Below, piece after piece: positions 44,598 through 52,768 of a stretch of 64,000 bases of DNA. Position numbers and translations under genes: made by a program. The number at the start of each line of letters is the position of its first letter. Position 1 is the first letter of the stretch. The notes beneath the pieces are model-generated. The model ran no database searches. It worked only from the letters and a program-made list of their open reading frames with translations, and was not told where the DNA came from. Source of the DNA: Paenibacillus xylanexedens (lineage in GTDB: Bacteria > Bacillota > Bacilli > Paenibacillales > Paenibacillaceae); the NCBI RefSeq assembly GCF_017874615.1, contig NZ_JAGIKV010000019.1, forward strand, positions 62,001 to 126,000, in the 5' to 3' direction.

Positions 44598-45479
44598 CTT
44601 CAAATGTTTGAGAATGAGCTCTACCGGTTGGGGTTCAACAGCTGCGATTAAATCACCGGTTTGGTTCAAGCGTTCAATAATGTTCATCAGATGGTAATCC
44701 TGGATGGAGACGTTACTTCTAACCTCATCCCAGGTAAGGGGTGTAGAGACAGTGGCGCCAGATTTGGCACGTGGTGTATAGGGAGCGGCAAGGGTCTTGC
44801 CTCCATAATGCTGGAGATAGTCAAAATAAATGCGGTCTCCACGGTCCTTTTTGAGTCGTTCCAGTGTGAACAGATCCGGGTGCTTCTGAGTGACATATTT
44901 GCCTACAAAATAACCAACCTCTCTCAATTCATCAAAGGTTACCCCTTGCACAATGGGAACGATGATTTGAACTCCTGTTGCGCCCGAAGTTTTGGGAATG
45001 GACCTCAGACCAAGGGAAGTCAGGGTTTCGCCAACGATGAGTGCAGCTTGCATGATCCGCGGTTCATGTTCCTGAGAGGGGTCTAGATCAATCATCCATT
45101 CACAGGGCAGATGGTTTCCCACAGCATGCAGAGAAGGATGAAATTCAAGTGCGGCCAGATTGCCAAGCCATAACAATTCGGGAAGTCCATTCATGACCAC
45201 ATAGCGGATGCCGTCGTGAACTTCAGTCCGCACATAATCTGGTACAGGCTCAGGAGCATTCTTTTGATAGAAAAATGTCCCTCCAGCGCCGTGGGGATAT
45301 CTTATCGTGGTGAGAAGTCGATTGCTCGTATACGTGAGCAGATAAGGAGCCAGGGCAGCCAACTTTTGCAGATAGATGGCTTTGGTGACACCCGCATCCG
45401 GCCACAATAGCTTGTCCGGGTTCGTGACCGTCAGCTCTGTGCCTTCTATTATGATGGTTCCCTGGATCTTGGGGGCCAT
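44589..45479 (-). CDS. LigD-type DNA polymerase/primase domain protein
   Basis: The 296-residue protein is a stand-alone LigD polymerase domain of the archaeo-eukaryotic primase family. It shows LTVTNPDKLLWPDAGVTK at the start, the catalytic Asp pair in WMIDLDPS, and the SGATGVQIIVPI segment. It fills gaps and adds ribonucleotides during non-homologous end joining with Ku. In B. subtilis this domain is fused to the ligase in LigD (YkoU); here it is a separate gene 38 bases downstream of the ligase gene. The start at 45479 has AGGAGG at 8 bases; a GTG three codons upstream is too close. Confidence 0.85.
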   Translation of the reverse strand: MAPKIQGTIIIEGTELTVTNPDKLLWPDAGVTKAIYLQKLAALAPYLLTYTSNRLLTTIRYPHGAGGTFFYQKNAPEPVPDYVRTEVHDGIRYVVMNGLPELLWLGNLAALEFHPSLHAVGNHLPCEWMIDLDPSQEHEPRIMQAALIVGETLTSLGLRSIPKTSGATGVQIIVPIVQGVTFDELREVGYFVGKYVTQKHPDLFTLERLKKDRGDRIYFDYLQHYGGKTLAAPYTPRAKSGATVSTPLTWDEVRSNVSIQDYHLMNIIERLNQTGDLIAAVEPQPVELILKHLKKK

Positions 45480-45517
45480 ACGGAACACCTCCTATACATA
45501 ATCAATCTTGGACTGAC

Positions 45518-46468
45518 TCATTGAAGAAGCTGGTTCGCCAGACAATCCTCACGGGTTACATCCGCGAAGGTCTGAATACTGGGATGGCGTAGAGTGTTAT
45601 GATGAGTCAGCTCCATATACTGCACTTTGACTCCTATTCGCGGTTCCACCCAGGTGGTCTCTGCACTGCGCTCAGGTACATTATGGAACGGTCTGTCCTG
45701 CCTGATCAGAGGCTCGACTTGATGTGTGAGTTCCCGCCACGTATTGGAGTTCAATTTGCCAGTCCCGACATGACCAATATAGACAAAGTTAGGCCCATCA
45801 TATACACCGACCGCGACGGCATTCACAATACCGCTCCGGTACGTGACTCCCCCAATCATGGCATATACATCATGCATGATTTTGACCTTCTGCCAGCGCT
45901 GGTCCTTGCCCTGTATGCCATAACTGCTGGTGAGATCCTTGCAGACGATGCCTTCCATCTGATGTTGTCTCATGACCGTAAGCAAAGAAGCGGCATCAAG
46001 CGTATTGGTGACCTCCTGAACATGGGGAGCGGTGTTAAGGACCTCGTGCAACAGGCGCTGTCGATCTGCCAAAGGCTGATCCGTCACCCATTTTCCCTCA
46101 TAGAACAGGATATCAAATACCATATATGTGACCGGAATCTGATGTATGGCTTGCGCGATACCTTCGGGTCTGCTCATCCGATCCCGCCGAAGAACGTGAT
46201 AAAACGAAGGTTTTCCGGTGTCCGGGTCCAGCGCAATAACTTCTCCATCCAAGATATAGGAGGAGCCTGAACATAAATTGCGTGGTGTTACCAACTCGGG
46301 ATACTGTGCGGTTCGATCATGTAATCTGCGATTCACCAGGCGCAGCGCATGCCCGTCCTCATAGGCAAGCATGCGGACTCCATCCCACTTGACCTGGGCG
46401 ATCCATTGCGGTCCTGTGGGCAAGGTATCCCTGGAGATGGGTTCGAACGGAATCAACGGGTTGAACAT
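45518..46468 (-). CDS. ATP-dependent DNA ligase (LigD ligase domain)
   Basis: The 316-residue ligase has the nucleotidyltransferase motif with Lys27 in QVKWDGVR, motif III (LDGEVIALD), motif IV (MEGIVCKDL), motif V (WQKVKI) and an OB-fold at the C-terminus. It seals nicks in end joining and should cooperate with the neighbouring polymerase and with Ku from the same region. The start at 46468 follows AAGGAG at 6 bases and gives MFNPLIPFEP. It lacks the usual fused polymerase and nuclease domains of LigD, so it is a split version. Confidence 0.87.
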   Translation of the reverse strand: MFNPLIPFEPISRDTLPTGPQWIAQVKWDGVRMLAYEDGHALRLVNRRLHDRTAQYPELVTPRNLCSGSSYILDGEVIALDPDTGKPSFYHVLRRDRMSRPEGIAQAIHQIPVTYMVFDILFYEGKWVTDQPLADRQRLLHEVLNTAPHVQEVTNTLDAASLLTVMRQHQMEGIVCKDLTSSYGIQGKDQRWQKVKIMHDVYAMIGGVTYRSGIVNAVAVGVYDGPNFVYIGHVGTGKLNSNTWRELTHQVEPLIRQDRPFHNVPERSAETTWVEPRIGVKVQYMELTHHNTLRHPSIQTFADVTREDCLANQLLQ

Positions 46469-46521
46469 GGGGGACTCCTTCCTCGCCCTAACCAATTAGC
46501 GCAGGTTAATTCGGAATTTAG

Positions 46522-47619
46522 TTATATTTTTTGAAAGCGGGACTTCATATGATGTACCAGAATGAGCAGTAACGGAAGTGCTATGCCACAGGTCAGATCC
46601 CAATCAATCCAATAGGGAATAACGACTTTGAGATAAAAGTTCTCGTTCGGAGAGATTAGAATGGACATGGCGAGAATAAGCATGGAACCCGGCAGGATCA
46701 GAGAACGGTGACTGGACAAGCGAAACAGATGAGCGACGCCCAGGACAAAACCGTAGAAGAACAGAGCGGCTTTGAAGAAAACAGCGATAATCCAGACCGA
46801 TGTCATGAAGGCTTCGATGCGTTGCAAAAAGTTTCCGATATTGATCTTCTGTGAAAGGTTAAACGAGGCGAACCAGTGATGCTGGGTCATCCATGGTCCC
46901 ATGACGAGCAGACACATACTCAACGTCAGTGTGAGTAACAATCCACCAATCATCCCTGCTAACAGAATGTCCTTCTCCAGATGGGGTTCATTTTTCGTGT
47001 ACGGAAAGAGCATCATGAAGATGCACAACTCGCAGTAGGGATATGTGAGTACAGCAACAAAACCTTTGAATGGATCAAGAAACCCTTGTGCCAGCACAGG
47101 TTGGATGTTAGCCAAATGTACATGGGGGATTAGAAACACCGTCAGAATAAGCAGGAACAACACGATCAGAGGAAGAAAGACCTCAGCAGTTTTACCAATG
47201 CTCTCCAGACCCGACAGAAGCCCCCAGACAAGCGAACACATAAAAACCAAATGCAGAATTAGTAATGGAGATTCCGGCAAGATCTGGGTAGACATAAAAT
47301 CGCCAATCTCCCTAATGAACGTTGAGGTACTGATCAGGAAATAAAAGAGATAAAAAGAGCCAAACAAGGTCCCGATCCAGGGTCCCAGTGTTCGAAGGGC
47401 ATTTTGAATCAGATTTAACCGGGGATGCAGTTTGTAGGCAACAAGCATAATGAAGAGTATGCCAAGGCCCCCTGCGACACCCAATAAGGCTGATAACCAG
47501 GCATCCTGATGAGCGTAGGATGTGATCATGGAAGGGAAGACCAGAATCTGCTCCCCAATTGTACACAGGAACAGGAGTGAAGCGAGCTGTCTAACAGTCA
47601 AACGTCCCTTTTCGATCAT
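46522..47619 (-). CDS. GerAB-type spore germination permease, orphan
   Basis: The 365-residue membrane protein has about ten helices of the APC-superfamily GerAB type (TVRQLASLLFLCTIGEQILVF, then FLLILTVFLIPHVHL). GerAB proteins are the nutrient-binding subunit of germinant receptors with GerAA and GerAC. Neither partner is adjacent here, so this copy is an orphan. It lies 53 bases upstream of the ligase gene on the same strand. The start at 47619 has AAGGAG at 7 bases. Partners elsewhere in the genome could complete it. Confidence 0.85.
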   Translation of the reverse strand: MIEKGRLTVRQLASLLFLCTIGEQILVFPSMITSYAHQDAWLSALLGVAGGLGILFIMLVAYKLHPRLNLIQNALRTLGPWIGTLFGSFYLFYFLISTSTFIREIGDFMSTQILPESPLLILHLVFMCSLVWGLLSGLESIGKTAEVFLPLIVLFLLILTVFLIPHVHLANIQPVLAQGFLDPFKGFVAVLTYPYCELCIFMMLFPYTKNEPHLEKDILLAGMIGGLLLTLTLSMCLLVMGPWMTQHHWFASFNLSQKINIGNFLQRIEAFMTSVWIIAVFFKAALFFYGFVLGVAHLFRLSSHRSLILPGSMLILAMSILISPNENFYLKVVIPYWIDWDLTCGIALPLLLILVHHMKSRFQKI

Positions 47620-47696
47620 GAGGTATCTCCTTAACATATCTTGTCTATTTATTGGTTAGAATGCACCAATTGTGCCAGTTTTATAAAAGCCAACTC

Positions 47697-47754
47697 AAAA
47701 AGCCCGTGCAGCCGATCTCTCTGAGATGAAGAGAAATCAGTTACCTGGGCTTAA
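47697..47754 (-). terminator. intrinsic terminator of the VOC protein gene
   Basis: Reading the - strand, AAGCCC and GGGCTT close a longer arm that also pairs GATTTCTCT with AGAGAGATC. It is followed by a run of T. It lies just downstream of the VOC gene. Confidence 0.65.
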
Positions 47755-47796
47755 TAAAATGAGGTTAAGCAAACATATTGTAACGCCTAAACAAAA

Positions 47797-48666
47797 TCAG
47801 TTCGCAGTTGTCAGACGTATACGAATATTTTGTGGGTCTACCGTAAACCAGGTACCTTCCACTTGTGTAACGACTGCACCGGATTGACGCAATTGTTCAA
47901 GTGCCTGATCCAATTGTTCCTGTGTGGCGTACACAATGGTGAAGTAGTCAATTCCTGTAGCGTTATCTGGATTAACAGGTGCGTTCACTCCCGCCCAGAT
48001 ATTAAGTCCCAGATGATGATGATAGCCACCTGCGGATACAAATAGTGCTGACATGTTGGCGAAGTTACCCACGATATCAAAACCGAGTATGCCGGTGTAA
48101 TAGTTGCGTGCTTCTTCCAGGCTGCGGACGTGGAAATGTACATGACCAATAACGGTGCCAGCAGGCAGACCCTGCCAAGGTTCATTCTCCGAGATGGCAA
48201 ACAGGCTTTCCACATCAACAGGATCACTTGCCATCACGTAGTTATTGTCACTATCCCGTTTCCAGGTATCACGTGCACGGTCCGCATAGATCTCAATCCC
48301 GTTCTGATCGGGATCGGAGATATAGAAGGCTTCGCTGACCAAGTGATCGCCTTGGCCGATATCGATGCCGGATGCAGCCAGATTACGAAGAGCAAGACCC
48401 AGGGACTTGCGGTCAGGCAGCAGGATGGCGAAATGATACAAGCCAGCGTGTGAGCGTTCCGGCAGGGTAATTCCATCCGTGAGCTCTTCCAATCGCAGCA
48501 GGGACTGTTTACCGTCGGCTGTCAACGTGGCCAATTTGTCACTACGCTCCAGTAATTTCAATCCAACCACTTCGGTATAGAACTTAATTGAACGGTTCAG
48601 GTTCATGATTCGCAGACTCACTTCACCCAGATGGGTTGTGGCAGGGATTTGATACGTTGTATTCAT
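47797..48666 (-). CDS. VOC-family protein, catechol 2,3-dioxygenase type (CatE-like)
   Basis: The 289-residue protein has two vicinal-oxygen-chelate modules: residues about 8-130 (HLGEVSLRIMNLNRSIKFY, then GLYHFAILLPDRKSLGLAL) and about 165-285 (TVIGHVHFHVRSLEEARNYY, then YHHHLGLNIWAG). This fits the CatE-like family of extradiol dioxygenases from Bacillus and Paenibacillus. Several candidate metal His/Glu residues are visible (H12, H174, H216 region), but which ones bind iron cannot be proven. AGGAGG precedes the ATG. It is a single-gene unit. Confidence 0.75.
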   Translation of the reverse strand: MNTTYQIPATTHLGEVSLRIMNLNRSIKFYTEVVGLKLLERSDKLATLTADGKQSLLRLEELTDGITLPERSHAGLYHFAILLPDRKSLGLALRNLAASGIDIGQGDHLVSEAFYISDPDQNGIEIYADRARDTWKRDSDNNYVMASDPVDVESLFAISENEPWQGLPAGTVIGHVHFHVRSLEEARNYYTGILGFDIVGNFANMSALFVSAGGYHHHLGLNIWAGVNAPVNPDNATGIDYFTIVYATQEQLDQALEQLRQSGAVVTQVEGTWFTVDPQNIRIRLTTAN

Positions 48667-48983
48667 GATTGTTTCCTCCTGATAATAGATAATATGGGTG
48701 CTCGTTTAATTGTGTATATGCGTTGAAAACGGATAATTTAATTGCATATTGTTGAAGCAGAATTACAGCGTGACTGTATATTCATAAATAAGTTACTTTT
48801 CATAAGTTAATATAAAATATAAATCAGCTTTCGTCAATCGTATTTTACGATTAAAACTGGAGTTTTATTGACAAGAACTGCTTCAATAGTTCTGTAAAAC
48901 AAAAAAATCCGACTGTGAAGCCGGATCGGAATAAACATCATTACAGGGGTTATAAAACGGAATCGTTCTTGCCTGAGCGACAT
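48667..48983. other. intergenic region upstream of the VOC gene, holding ku terminator
   Basis: This 317-base, A/T-rich gap holds the promoter area of the VOC gene and a - strand terminator for ku near 48903-48927. I could not place the VOC promoter with confidence. No coding frame was seen. Confidence 0.4.
48903..48927 (-). terminator. weak intrinsic terminator of ku
   Basis: On the - strand, ATCCG and CGGAT enclose a 10-base loop and are followed by a run of seven T. The stem is short. Confidence 0.5.
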
Positions 48984-49898
48984 TCAAACTTTTGGTTTGG
49001 GTGTAGCCTTTTTTCTTTTGGCTGGTGCAGCAGGTGTATCGGATTCTCCTCCAGCAACCGCTTGAGCAGGCGTTTTGCGCGGTGCGCGTTTCTTAGGCTT
49101 GGCCGTTGTTGTCCCAGGGTCAGCCGGAATAGGCTTCACGGCCTCGATACTTGCCTGCAAGGCAGCCATTAAATCCATCACATTAGCTTCAGGTTTGGCT
49201 GGAGCAATCTTGATTTCTTCGCCCGCCACTTTGTGTTGGATTAGATCCAGCAGTTTGCTGCGATAGTCATCGGTGTATTTACCGGGTTCAAAAGGCGTGG
49301 ACAGTTGGTCAATCAGCAGCTTCGCCATCGTGAGTTCCTTTTCATTCACTTTCTGTACTTCTGGCAGGTTGGGCACCTGGGAGACAGGACGAATCTCGTC
49401 CGGATAGAAAATCGTCTCCATCGACAGGCAATCTTCCAGCACACGTATGGCAGCCAGACTGCTCTTCGAGCGAATGGAGATTTTGGCGATGCCAATTTTG
49501 CCGGTATCCCGCATCGCGTTCATCAACAGCTGGTAAGCATTTCCTCCAGCCTGATCGGGCGATAGGTAATATGTTTTCTGAAAATAGATCGGATCAATCT
49601 CAGTCAAGTCGACAAAATCCAGTATGGTAATGGTTTTGCTGGTGGAATCATTCAACGCTTCCAATTCATCTTTCTCGAAGAGAACAAACTTTCCTTTTTC
49701 ATATTCATAGCCTTTGGTGATCTCTTCCCACTTCACGTCCACTTCACAGGATGGACATTGACGAACATAAGCGAGCGGGCTACCGCAGACTTTATGGATA
49801 TAACGCATCGAGATGTCTTTGTCTTCGGTAGCCGAGAACATTTTGACAGGGACATGCACAAGGCCAAAACTGATTGCACCTTTCCAGACGGTATGCAT
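48984..49898 (-). CDS. ku: Ku DNA end-binding protein
   Basis: The 304-residue protein has a bacterial Ku core (about residues 1-250: MHTVWKGAISFGLVHVPVKM, then CPSCEVDVKWEEITKGYEYEKG and KTYYLSPDQAGGNAYQLL). A Lys/Ala/Pro-rich tail (about 260-304) should bind DNA non-specifically. Ku holds double-strand break ends and recruits LigD. The open frame extends 68 codons upstream, but AAAGGAG at 7 bases and the family N-terminus fix the start at 49898. The split LigD genes lie 2.5 kb downstream. A sigma-G-like promoter precedes it, as expected for spore repair. Confidence 0.9.
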   Translation of the reverse strand: MHTVWKGAISFGLVHVPVKMFSATEDKDISMRYIHKVCGSPLAYVRQCPSCEVDVKWEEITKGYEYEKGKFVLFEKDELEALNDSTSKTITILDFVDLTEIDPIYFQKTYYLSPDQAGGNAYQLLMNAMRDTGKIGIAKISIRSKSSLAAIRVLEDCLSMETIFYPDEIRPVSQVPNLPEVQKVNEKELTMAKLLIDQLSTPFEPGKYTDDYRSKLLDLIQHKVAGEEIKIAPAKPEANVMDLMAALQASIEAVKPIPADPGTTTAKPKKRAPRKTPAQAVAGGESDTPAAPAKRKKATPKPKV

Positions 49899-49984
49899 AG
49901 ATCGGCTCCTTTCAAAAGGTTGTTCAAAAATTCCATCTTCTCGGTACTGAAAACCGGACTTTTTGAACACGGATTTATATTTAA

Positions 49985-50015
49985 TAGTATGGGCATCTGG
50001 CGCGAGGGATAATCG
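49985..50015 (-). promoter_or_regulatory. candidate sigma-G-type promoter of ku
   Basis: On the - strand, CATACTA (plus-strand 49985-49991) lies 18 bases downstream of CGATTA (50010-50015). The -10 is a perfect forespore sigma-G motif and the -35 is a partial one. It lies about 87 bases before the ku start codon. Confidence 0.4.
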
Positions 50016-50149
50016 TCTTGTAGACGAACGAATTCGTATGGTTCGGCGAGACTCGGGGATGATAACAGAAACATGTTTGGATTCCGACAGGAAGATGAGC
50101 ATGGGATTAGGTAGTTATTCTCGCAGCACATATGCCGGGAGGTGCAATA

Positions 50150-50446
50150 TTGAAGAATAGACGTGATGAGGAAGAAGCACACAAGCATGCATTTTCTCCG
50201 TATCCTCTTGCCAAAGCCGAGAGTGCTGAAGAATTCTATACACCTGCTACAGCTGTAAACTGGGAAGCGGTCACTTCGGAAGAATTGCCCCTTGATCGGG
50301 AGTCGTTCATGCTCGACATTGACCGGATGGTGAATGAAGGGTTAGGCGGGGGACAGGTTACGGAAGATAACGGTTATATTGGTGAAAGTACAACAGATAG
50401 CATGGTTCGTGAATCACATGATGATCCGGAAGGGGAGTATGAATAA
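50150..50446 (+). CDS. small acidic hypothetical protein, 98 residues
   Basis: I do not recognise this protein. It is acidic and lacks membrane helices (MKNRRDEEEAHKHAFSPYPL, then ESFMLDIDRMVNEGLGGGQV). The start is taken as TTG 50150 because GGGAGGTG lies about 5 bases upstream; an ATG six codons earlier has no site. It overlaps or touches the spore protein gene sspH downstream, so a spore-stage role is likely but unproven. It is divergent from ku. Confidence 0.6.
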   Translation: MKNRRDEEEAHKHAFSPYPLAKAESAEEFYTPATAVNWEAVTSEELPLDRESFMLDIDRMVNEGLGGGQVTEDNGYIGESTTDSMVRESHDDPEGEYE

Positions 50447-50447
50447 G

Positions 50448-50627
50448 ATGATGGATGCAAAGCGCGCCAAAGCGATCTATGATTCGAAGGATACCATTGC
50501 CGTTACGCTGGAGGGCGATCCAGTCTGGATCGAGAATGTGGATGAAGCCAATGACATGGCGACCGTTCAGATTGGCAGCAGACCGGGAAATACCCAGACG
50601 GTTCGTGTGGATCGTTTGGAGGAGTAG
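50448..50627 (+). CDS. sspH: SspH-type small acid-soluble spore protein
   Basis: The 59-residue protein matches the H-type SASP family in length and pattern: MMDAKRAKAIYDSKDTIAV, then the strand GDPVWIENVDEANDMATVQI and the end VRVDRLEE. These proteins are made in the forespore and coat or protect spore DNA and proteins. The start is ATG 50448, chosen because AAGGGGAG is then about 10 bases upstream; ATG 50439 is closer than is usual. It follows the 98-residue gene with almost no gap. A terminator follows. Confidence 0.82.
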   Translation: MMDAKRAKAIYDSKDTIAVTLEGDPVWIENVDEANDMATVQIGSRPGNTQTVRVDRLEE

Positions 50628-50692
50628 ATACAAGTAGCATATCGTTATTGAGGGATTCGAGAATGAATAAAAGCTGAAATATATGCATAACA

Positions 50693-50723
50693 CGGCCGGT
50701 ACCGAGAGGTGCCGGTTTTTTGG
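50693..50723 (+). terminator. intrinsic terminator after sspH
   Basis: CCGGTACC pairs with GGTGCCGG through one G-U pair around GAGA, then a run of T. Confidence 0.75.
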
Positions 50724-50815
50724 TTTTTCCTAATAGGGGCCTGAAACTTCAAAGGAAGCGAGTTTTGAGACACGTCCAATCATGCATGTTATATTTCCGC
50801 TTGCCTCCTTGGATG

Positions 50816-50844
50816 TTGCGGGGGAAGAAAGGGACCGATATAAT
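50816..50844 (+). promoter_or_regulatory. promoter of the tsaE-tsaD operon
   Basis: TTGCGG (50816-50821) and a perfect TATAAT (50839-50844) are 17 bases apart, 50 bases before the tsaE start. Confidence 0.55.
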
Positions 50845-50894
50845 AAGGTTCAAAGTGAACTCAGGCGGCTGGACCGCCAAAGGTGGGGCGAATA

Positions 50895-51377
50895 TTGAAT
50901 CAGACGCACGAGCAGTGGGTGTATCAATCCCATGGCATTGCAGATACAGAAGCACTCGCTTCCGCACTCGCCAGACAGGCAAACGCCGGCATGGTGGTTG
51001 CTTTGGATGGTGATCTGGGCGCGGGGAAAACGGCATTTTCACAGAAATTTGCCTGGCATTTGGGTGTACGTGATGTGGTAAGCAGTCCCACATTCACGCT
51101 AATCAAGGAGTACGAAGGGCGTCTGCCTTTATATCACATGGATGTATATCGCATATCGCTGGAAGAAGCGGATGAGCTTGGACTTGATGAATATTTCTAT
51201 GGAGCCGGAGTCAGTCTGGTGGAGTGGTCGAGTATCATTCCCGAATTGCTGCCGCAAGAGCACTTGCATGTGCAGATTGAAACAACGGGCCTGGAGGATC
51301 GAACGATTACACTGGATGGGTACGGCGAGACTTATGCAGCCATGTGCCGACAGTTCAGACAGAATGGGGTCAAATGA
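50895..51377 (+). CDS. tsaE: t6A synthesis ATPase TsaE
   Basis: The 160-residue ATPase is part of the TsaB-TsaD-TsaE complex that makes threonylcarbamoyladenosine at position 37 of tRNAs. The P-loop GDLGAGKTAF and SSPTFTLIKEYEG, YHMDVYR and VEWSSIIPELLP are family marks. The start is TTG 50895, preceded by AAAGGTGGGG; a GTG four codons earlier is possible. The gene overlaps tsaB by four bases (ATGA). It begins the tsaE-tsaB-rimI-tsaD operon, the same order as ydiB-ydiE of B. subtilis. Confidence 0.92.
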   Translation: MNQTHEQWVYQSHGIADTEALASALARQANAGMVVALDGDLGAGKTAFSQKFAWHLGVRDVVSSPTFTLIKEYEGRLPLYHMDVYRISLEEADELGLDEYFYGAGVSLVEWSSIIPELLPQEHLHVQIETTGLEDRTITLDGYGETYAAMCRQFRQNGVK

Positions 51378-52228
51378 TGATGGAAGACTTACAAAAAGAG
51401 CCGCGTCAGCGGTTTTTGGCGTTGGATACGTCCACCGCAGTGATGGCAGCTGCGATGATGGAAGGTCATGCGCTTCTGGAAGAACGCAATGAACGAGCTG
51501 AGCGCAACCATTCGGTACACGTCGTACCGGTGATGGAGCAGCTGCTGGCCGCCAGCAACACACAGCCTGGCCAACTGGACGGCATTGCCGTTGGCGTTGG
51601 CCCAGGCTCGTACACGGGCATCCGCATTGCGGTGACCGCGGCGAAGACACTGGCCTGGGCGTGGGACATCCCCGTAGCCGGGGTGTCCAGCCTTCAGGCC
51701 CTCGCTTGGGGCGGCTGGCACAGCGGCCTCGCCGCCAAGGCGGAAGCTGCGGCAGAGGATGCCGCAGCAGGGCCTGGCGGAACGCCATCCGCGGACAGGG
51801 GCAGCACAGGTGCTGCCCCTGTCCACTGGATCGTTCCGCTTGTGGATGCACGGCGCGGTCAAGCCTGCACCGCGCTGTTTGCCTCCGCCGGGAGCGATGC
51901 GCCCCGGCGTCTGGCGCCTGATGCCATCCGCAAGATGGACGGATGGCTGGAAGCCCTCGCCGCCCGCATGGCGGAGGCGGCGCCGGAAGAGCGGCCCGCA
52001 GCCGTCTGGATCGTCGGCGAGACGGGCCCACATGCTGCGGCAGCGGCGGAGCTTCGCTGCCCCGCAGGAACGGCGCTCCAGCTCGTACCTTATGAGCTGG
52101 AAGGCCGCTGGGTTGGGCGCCTTGGCGCCGCCGCGCTGCTTGCAGGTCAGCGTGATGACGTGCATGCGCTGGTGCCGAACTACACCCAGCTGTCTGAAGC
52201 GGAAGCCAATCTGCTGCGCAAAGGCTGA
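51374..52228 (+). CDS. tsaB: t6A synthesis protein TsaB with GC-rich insertion
   Basis: The 284-residue protein is the dimerisation partner of TsaD. The N-terminal ASKHA lobe is clear (FLALDTSTAVMAAAM, then HSVHVVPVMEQLL and GVGPGSYTGIRIAVTAAKTLAW). Between the lobes is an Ala/Gly/Pro-rich stretch (about residues 118-148: AKAEAAAEDAAAGPGGTPSA) that seems to be an insertion, since TsaB usually has about 230 residues. The underlying DNA is much richer in GC than the neighbours and holds a perfect 14-bp inverted repeat. The C-terminal lobe follows (HWIVPLVDARRGQACTALF). Start ATG 51374 overlaps the tsaE stop. Confidence 0.88.
   Translation: MMMEDLQKEPRQRFLALDTSTAVMAAAMMEGHALLEERNERAERNHSVHVVPVMEQLLAASNTQPGQLDGIAVGVGPGSYTGIRIAVTAAKTLAWAWDIPVAGVSSLQALAWGGWHSGLAAKAEAAAEDAAAGPGGTPSADRGSTGAAPVHWIVPLVDARRGQACTALFASAGSDAPRRLAPDAIRKMDGWLEALAARMAEAAPEERPAAVWIVGETGPHAAAAAELRCPAGTALQLVPYELEGRWVGRLGAAALLAGQRDDVHALVPNYTQLSEAEANLLRKG
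51793..51824. repeat. perfect 14-bp inverted repeat inside tsaB
   Basis: GGACAGGGGCAGCA (51793-51806) and its exact inverse TGCTGCCCCTGTCC (51811-51824) enclose CAGG. It lies in the GC-rich insertion and is read through in frame. A stable hairpin is expected in both DNA and RNA. Confidence 0.8.
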
Positions 52229-52246
52229 AGGGGGGAGGGGAAGCAG

Positions 52247-52768
52247 ATGGACAATGTGGCGAATAATAAGCAGGAAGCAACGCTTCAGTTTAGGTTCATG
52301 ACACTCGCGGATATTCCCGATGTGATGGAGATTGAATATGAGGCCTTTACCCTGCCCTGGACGGAAGAAGCATTTCAAAATGAATTGACACACAATCAAT
52401 TTGCTAAATATATGGTGATGGAATTAGAAGGCAAGGCCATTGGCTATGCAGGTATGTGGACGATCATGGATGAAGCTCATATTACCAATATTGCAGTCAG
52501 AGGCGCGTATCGTGGACGCAAGCTTGGCGAAAAGTTACTGGATGAATTAATGAGTACAGCGGCTTATCTCGGGATGGAACGAATGACGCTGGAGGTCAGA
52601 GTCTCGAACAGCATTGCTCAGCGTTTATATCAGAAAAAAGGGTTTGAATCGGCGGGTCTTCGTAAAGGATATTACTCCGATAATGGGGAAGATGCGATGA
52701 TTATGTGGGCGAACTTGCCGTCTGCAGGCCGGAGCGGCGAAGAGGAAGGAAGCGTACTGGATTCATGA
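52247..52768 (+). CDS. rimI: ribosomal protein S18 alanine N-acetyltransferase RimI
   Basis: The 173-residue GNAT enzyme has the N-terminal LADIPDVMEIEYEAFTLPWT, the acetyl-CoA loop VRGAYRGRKLGEKLLDELM and the RLYQKKGFESAGLRKGYY segment near the end. Family members acetylate the N-terminal alanine of ribosomal protein S18 and sometimes other proteins. AAGGGGGGAGGGG precedes the ATG. The gene overlaps tsaD by four bases. An acidic tail of about 20 residues after the GNAT core is longer than in the B. subtilis protein. Confidence 0.9.
   Translation: MDNVANNKQEATLQFRFMTLADIPDVMEIEYEAFTLPWTEEAFQNELTHNQFAKYMVMELEGKAIGYAGMWTIMDEAHITNIAVRGAYRGRKLGEKLLDELMSTAAYLGMERMTLEVRVSNSIAQRLYQKKGFESAGLRKGYYSDNGEDAMIMWANLPSAGRSGEEEGSVLDS

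Noticed and set aside
45599..46270. 223-residue + strand frame opposite the ligase gene
   Set aside because: It is antisense to a gene with all ligase motifs and has no recognisable domain.
51129..52399. Two long - strand frames (383 and 336 residues) over tsaE-tsaB-rimI
   Set aside because: They arise from the GC-rich part of tsaB, are rich in Arg/Pro/Ser, and oppose four real genes in a conserved operon.
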